Shown: one piece after another, positions 7,136 through 9,765 of the stretch | How the letters are laid out: each line of letters starts with the position of its first letter | Position numbering within the stretch: position 1 is the first letter of the stretch | Assembly: GCA_002435865.1 (NCBI GenBank) | Contig: DIWV01000008.1 | Coordinates: 28,869 to 38,633, forward strand | From: Cloacimonetes bacterium UBA6097 | GTDB lineage: Bacteria > Cloacimonadota > Cloacimonadia > Cloacimonadales > Cloacimonadaceae | Direction of reading: 5' to 3' | Length of the DNA stretch: 9,765 nucleotides | Made by a program: the position numbers and the translations under genes | Notes under the pieces: generated by a model | What the model saw: only the letters and a program-made list of their open reading frames with translations | Databases searched by the model: none | Told to the model about the DNA's origin: nothing

Positions 7136-7954
7136 TTACCTGATAGCCTGCTCCAATACCGTTGACAAATCCGTTTTTTCATCCCTGTATTTTATTATAA
7201 TCGGACAATAAACACTAAAATCAGCATTTCCTTTTAATGGTCTGCTTCCCGGTACGACAACTGCATTAGCGGGAATTGTAACTGCTTTTCCCGGTTCTTT
7301 ATCCAGATAATCTCCATGCACGGAATCAAAAACAGGAGTGGAAGCAGTTATTATGGTTCCGGCAGCGATTACTGCCTTACCCTGCACAATTACGCCTTCG
7401 TAAATACCTGTATTACCGCCGATGAAACAATTGTCTTCAATAATTACCGGACGGCTGCCTATTGGTTCAATTACACCGCCTATCATCGCTCCGGCAGAAA
7501 GATGTACATTTTTTCCAATCTGCGCACAGCTTCCCACTAAGGCGTGAGAATCCACCAGCGTCCCGCTGTCGACATAAGCTCCCACATTAATAAACGCCGG
7601 AGGCATAATAGCAACACCGGGAGCGATGTAACTGCCATTACGGACTGATGTCCCGCCCGGAACTATGCGAACCTGGTCTGCCAGTGTAAAGTGCTTTTCG
7701 GGTAAAGTATCTTTATCAAAGAAGTTTTTCCTGTCACTCCATGGCAAATCGGTCAGAAGTCCCATCCTGAATCCGGTTAGAATTCCCATCTTGACCCATT
7801 CATTCACAACCCAACTGCCGTTTTGTTTTTCCGCAGACCTTATTTTCCCATGGTTCAGAGCTTCGATAAACTCGTTATACAATAAGCGGTTTTCTTTGGT
7901 ATACCGGGCTGGTTTAGACTCGAACAGTTCGATAATCCTTTGTTGCATTTCCAT
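7136..7954 (-). CDS. dapD: Tetrahydrodipicolinate N-succinyltransferase DapD
   Basis: DapD transfers succinyl from succinyl-CoA to tetrahydrodipicolinate, committing it to the succinylase route to meso-diaminopimelate and lysine. The 272 residues (E. coli 274) align along their length: helical N domain with KIRSAEKQNGSWVVNEWVK (37-55), then a left-handed beta-helix with MPPAFINVGAYVDSGTLVDS (117-136), GSCAQIGKNVHLSAGAMIGG (141-160) and EDNCFIGG (173-180), and a C-terminal SVYCPIIIK strand. D135 corresponds to catalytic Asp141 of E. coli DapD. Recalled alignment puts Gly183 at the place of E. coli Glu189, a difference I also recall from Bacteroidota-type DapDs. ATG 7954 is preferred because the preceding gene ends 5 bp upstream and AAAGGA overlapping that stop gives an 8 bp spacing; ATG 7948 (Met3) is possible. 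Probably translationally coupled to the upstream PLP enzyme. Confidence 0.96.
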   Translation of the reverse strand: MEMQQRIIELFESKPARYTKENRLLYNEFIEALNHGKIRSAEKQNGSWVVNEWVKMGILTGFRMGLLTDLPWSDRKNFFDKDTLPEKHFTLADQVRIVPGGTSVRNGSYIAPGVAIMPPAFINVGAYVDSGTLVDSHALVGSCAQIGKNVHLSAGAMIGGVIEPIGSRPVIIEDNCFIGGNTGIYEGVIVQGKAVIAAGTIITASTPVFDSVHGDYLDKEPGKAVTIPANAVVVPGSRPLKGNADFSVYCPIIIKYRDEKTDLSTVLEQAIR

Positions 7955-7959
7955 AAGAT

Positions 7960-9129
7960 TTATCCTTTACCAAAAGTATCTTTCAATCTGTCGCAAGCTT
8001 GTTTAAGCATAGAAAAAGGACAAGCAAAATTTATCCGGACAAAACCTTTGCCCTCTTCCCCGTAGGTTCTGCCCAAACTTAGTGCCAATCCTGCCTGATT
8101 GACAAGAATATCCATTAGTTCATCATCAGATATATTCAGGCTGCGAAAATCTGCCCATGCCAGATATGTTCCTTCAGGTTTTACAATATTGAATTGCGGA
8201 AGGTTCTCTGCAAAAAATGAAATCAACCAGTCCCGGTTAGTTTCCAGGTATTTAACCAAGCTTTTCAACCAGTCTTCCCCTTTAGTATATGCCGCCTGCA
8301 AAGCAATTATTCCAAAAGTGTTTCCCAGGAACAAGTGCATGGACTGCACATAATCTGCAAATGACTGCCTGATTTCCTGATTGGGAATTACTATTGCAGA
8401 GGTGCAAAGTCCTGCAAGGTTAAAGCTCTTGCCGGGCGAATAGCAGGAAATTGTAAACTCAGCAAAATCATCAAGATTAGCAAACGGGATATGTTTCCTG
8501 CCGTCAAAAACAATATCAGCATGGATTTCATCTGACACAACCGTTACATTGTACCTTCTGCACAAAAACCCAATCTGCATAAGCTCTTCCTGTGTCCACA
8601 CCCTTCCTACTGGGTTGTGAGGACTACAGAGGATAAACATCGTACTCTGCGCCAGCTTCTGTTCCAAATCGGCATAATCAATTTCATACTTTCCATTTAT
8701 AAGTTTGAGGGGATTGGTCAGCAGGTTGCGTCCGTGACTGCGCACAGCTTCGTAAAAAGGGTCGTAAACAGGGGTCTGGATAACGATGCTGTCTCCGGGT
8801 TGGGTGCTGGTCAGGACAGCAATACTGATTGCCGTAACAATACCCGGAGTGTTGATAATCCATTCCTTTTTTACCTCCCAGCTATAACGGTTTGAAATCC
8901 AGTTGATAATAGAATTGTAATATGCCGGCAGCCTTAAATTGTATCCGAAAATTGGGTGCCTGAGCCTGTCTGCCATTGCTTTTTGGATTTCAGGAGCTAC
9001 TGCAAATTCCATGTCTGCAACCCATAAAGGCAGCAAGTCTTCCCTGCCATACATCATTTGTTGGGCATCTGCCTTAAAACAGCCTGTGCCTTTTCTGTTG
9101 TGTATTGTATCAAAATCGTACTTTTGCAT
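7960..9129 (-). CDS. patB: MalY/PatB-family PLP-dependent C-S lyase or aminotransferase
   Basis: A 389-residue fold-type I PLP enzyme of the MalY/PatB group, whose members act mainly as cystathionine beta-lyases (C-S lyases) and sometimes as aminotransferases. Visible marks are LPLWVADMEF (33-42) and HPIFGYN (58-64), both typical of MalY/PatB; CSPHNPVGRVW (168-178, with the conserved Asn172); SDEIHAD (199-205, D200 bonding the pyridine nitrogen); SPGKSFNLAGL (231-241), with the PLP-binding K234; and R365 in VRINFACP for the substrate carboxylate. The length is normal. dapD starts 5 bp downstream. No good Shine-Dalgarno precedes ATG 9129, only an A-rich stretch, so initiation may be weak or depend on the gene upstream. 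Function could be sulphur amino acid metabolism, or, suggested only by dapD coupling, succinyl-diaminopimelate transamination. The symbol marks the family, not a proven reaction. Confidence 0.85.
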   Translation of the reverse strand: MQKYDFDTIHNRKGTGCFKADAQQMMYGREDLLPLWVADMEFAVAPEIQKAMADRLRHPIFGYNLRLPAYYNSIINWISNRYSWEVKKEWIINTPGIVTAISIAVLTSTQPGDSIVIQTPVYDPFYEAVRSHGRNLLTNPLKLINGKYEIDYADLEQKLAQSTMFILCSPHNPVGRVWTQEELMQIGFLCRRYNVTVVSDEIHADIVFDGRKHIPFANLDDFAEFTISCYSPGKSFNLAGLCTSAIVIPNQEIRQSFADYVQSMHLFLGNTFGIIALQAAYTKGEDWLKSLVKYLETNRDWLISFFAENLPQFNIVKPEGTYLAWADFRSLNISDDELMDILVNQAGLALSLGRTYGEEGKGFVRINFACPFSMLKQACDRLKDTFGKG

Positions 9130-9164
9130 AATTAATCTTTATTTTTTATCGAAATTACTTACAA

Positions 9165-9614
9165 TTAGATTTCACTATCCCAGCGTTGGTAACCTTCAAC
9201 TTCCGGCAACAGACCGAATTCTATGGCAGCTTTCAAAGTCTTGCAGGGAAGGTTTTGGTCATAAATCTGCTGTCTGGTAATAGTCTTGAGATCAACCTGA
9301 CCCGGCATAGCTTTTTGCATCGCCCACATCATTTTGTTGTAGATATGACACCAGCTGAAGACCTGCTTCAACCGATTCTGAGGTAAGTCATTGTAGCCCA
9401 GGATGTAATCCAGCAGATTGTATTTGAAGTCTTGTGACGGCTGTATCAGATAAATCTGATTCTGAGCCTGCTTAAAGGGCGGCTGGCCGGAATGATTTTT
9501 AAACTTAAATTTCCTTCTCGCATAAATCTTGCCATTGCGTTTGCTCATGTAAAAAATCATTTCATCGGCAGTACCGGTGAATCCGTGCACCATGTTTTTG
9601 AATGTAACTTTCAT
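9165..9614 (-). CDS. Conserved-looking hypothetical protein, family not recognised
   Basis: A 149-residue soluble protein with no signal peptide or membrane segment. The N-terminal third has a beta-strand/turn character with a basic run (FYMSKRNGKIYARRKFKFKN, 21-40, then SGQPPFKQAQ), a pattern I loosely associate with small uncharacterised phage- or Bacteroidota-type proteins of the form 'NGKxyxRRxxxxxxxPxxxxQ'. The C-terminal half is mixed, with two tryptophans (W88, W97), a QVDLKTITRQQI stretch and a short acidic end. No catalytic motif is visible. The gene looks real: AAGGAGG stands 5 bp before the ATG, a sigma-70-like promoter lies upstream, and base composition matches its neighbours. 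It is followed by the PLP enzyme after 35 bp on the same strand, so it probably heads a three-gene operon with dapD. Confidence 0.75.
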   Translation of the reverse strand: MKVTFKNMVHGFTGTADEMIFYMSKRNGKIYARRKFKFKNHSGQPPFKQAQNQIYLIQPSQDFKYNLLDYILGYNDLPQNRLKQVFSWCHIYNKMMWAMQKAMPGQVDLKTITRQQIYDQNLPCKTLKAAIEFGLLPEVEGYQRWDSEI

Positions 9615-9650
9615 AGTATCCTCCTTAGTTTAGTAGTTAAAAGTCTTTCT

Positions 9651-9683
9651 CTAAAAGCGCTTTCTGCTTTAAATGCTTTTTAG
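9651..9683 (-). other. Possible hairpin in the 5' leader of the right-hand operon
   Basis: CTAAAAGC (9651-9658) and GCTTTTTAG (9675-9683) can pair with one bulged T across a 16-nt loop, in the roughly 90-nt leader between the candidate promoter and ATG 9614. A perfect 10-bp palindrome, AAAGCGCTTT (9654-9663), lies within it, and AAAGC recurs three times at 8-9 nt intervals on the minus strand. It could be an operator or an mRNA structure. It does not match a riboswitch class I know, including the lysine riboswitch, which is far longer. Confidence 0.3.
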
Positions 9684-9712
9684 TTATTATTGCACTTTAA
9701 CCATGATTCCAC

Positions 9713-9739
9713 TTTATAATTCTCATATATCTTTGTCAA
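9713..9739 (-). promoter_or_regulatory. Sigma-70 promoter for the orf-patB-dapD cluster
   Basis: On the minus strand a perfect TTGACA (9739-9734) is followed by TATAAA (9718-9713) after 15 bp, with the alternative TAAAGT at 17 bp. Transcription would begin near 9705, leaving a leader of about 90 nt before ATG 9614. The -35 box is one base from the 11-bp tandem repeat at the window edge, so that repeat occupies the place where an activator or UP-element would act. Confidence 0.6.
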
Positions 9740-9740
9740 G

Positions 9741-9765
9741 AGCAATACGGTAGCATTACGGTAGC
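9741..9765. repeat. 11-bp tandem repeat, right copy of the inverted pair
   Basis: Read on the minus strand from the right edge: GCTACCGTAAT (9765-9755), GCTACCGTATT (9754-9744) and GCT (9743-9741), then unique sequence. Positions 9741-9763 are the exact reverse complement of 1-23. The order of the two variant units (AAT then ATT) is the same as in the left copy, so the match is to the array, not just to one unit. The repeat probably extends past the window edge. Confidence 0.8.

Noticed and set aside
9620..9710. Lysine riboswitch in the leader of the dapD operon
   Set aside because: The leader is only about 90 nt, and I see only one simple hairpin there, not the multi-helix lysine-aptamer core, which needs well over 150 nt.
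1..9765. Whole window as a circular plasmid, phage or transposon bounded by terminal repeats
   Set aside because: The end repeats are inverted, not direct, so they do not show circularity. No transposase, integrase, replication or structural gene is present, and the genes are core chromosomal functions.
9741..9765. CRISPR repeat
   Set aside because: The units are 11 bp and directly abutting, with no unique spacers between them and no cas genes nearby.

Overview
This 9.77 kb window looks like ordinary chromosomal DNA from an AT-rich, Gram-negative-type anaerobe, most likely of the Candidatus Cloacimonadota (Cloacimonetes, WWE1) or a related Fibrobacterota-Chlorobiota-Bacteroidota (FCB)-group lineage. 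The basis is a large secreted protein ending in an FCB-style C-terminal sorting domain (NYPNPFNPTTTISFE, then KIYNTKGQ, then a WDGRDKDGK/SGVYFY block), combined with succinylase-type lysine/diaminopimelate synthesis. The taxon is an inference from domain style; no marker here fixes it.

Layout. On the minus strand from about 3.3 kb leftwards lie ftsY (signal recognition particle receptor) and then a secreted VIT-VWA protein with a sorting domain, closed by a clear intrinsic terminator near the left edge. From a 98 bp divergent spacer, a rightward cluster starts: a six-helix membrane protein of unknown function, trmB (tRNA m7G46 methyltransferase, overlapping the membrane gene by 17 bp) and an HD-domain dGTPase-like protein. 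After a 220 bp gap comes a secreted C39-like (papain-fold) peptidase. It is convergent, with only 21 bp between, with a leftward cluster at the right edge: a small unrecognised protein, a MalY/PatB-type PLP enzyme and dapD. The last two are 5 bp apart and probably translationally coupled.

How the genes fit together. FtsY delivers membrane and secretory proteins to the translocon, and two clients of the export machinery lie nearby (the VIT-VWA protein and the C39-like peptidase). DapD commits tetrahydrodipicolinate to the succinyl branch of lysine/peptidoglycan precursor synthesis, and the coupled PLP enzyme could serve sulphur amino acid metabolism or, speculatively, the next (aminotransferase) step. 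TrmB and the dGTPase-like protein are housekeeping functions in tRNA modification and nucleotide pools.

The most unusual structural signal is at the very edges. The first 23 bases reappear as an exact reverse complement at 9741-9763, and each copy is made of 11-bp tandem units (GCTACCGTAAT / GCTACCGTATT). The right copy sits one base from the -35 box of the promoter for the right-hand cluster. It may be a dispersed repeat at which an assembly broke, or a regulatory repeat. I see no rRNA, tRNA, CRISPR array, insertion sequence, phage cassette or defence system, and nothing that amounts to a new multi-gene system.
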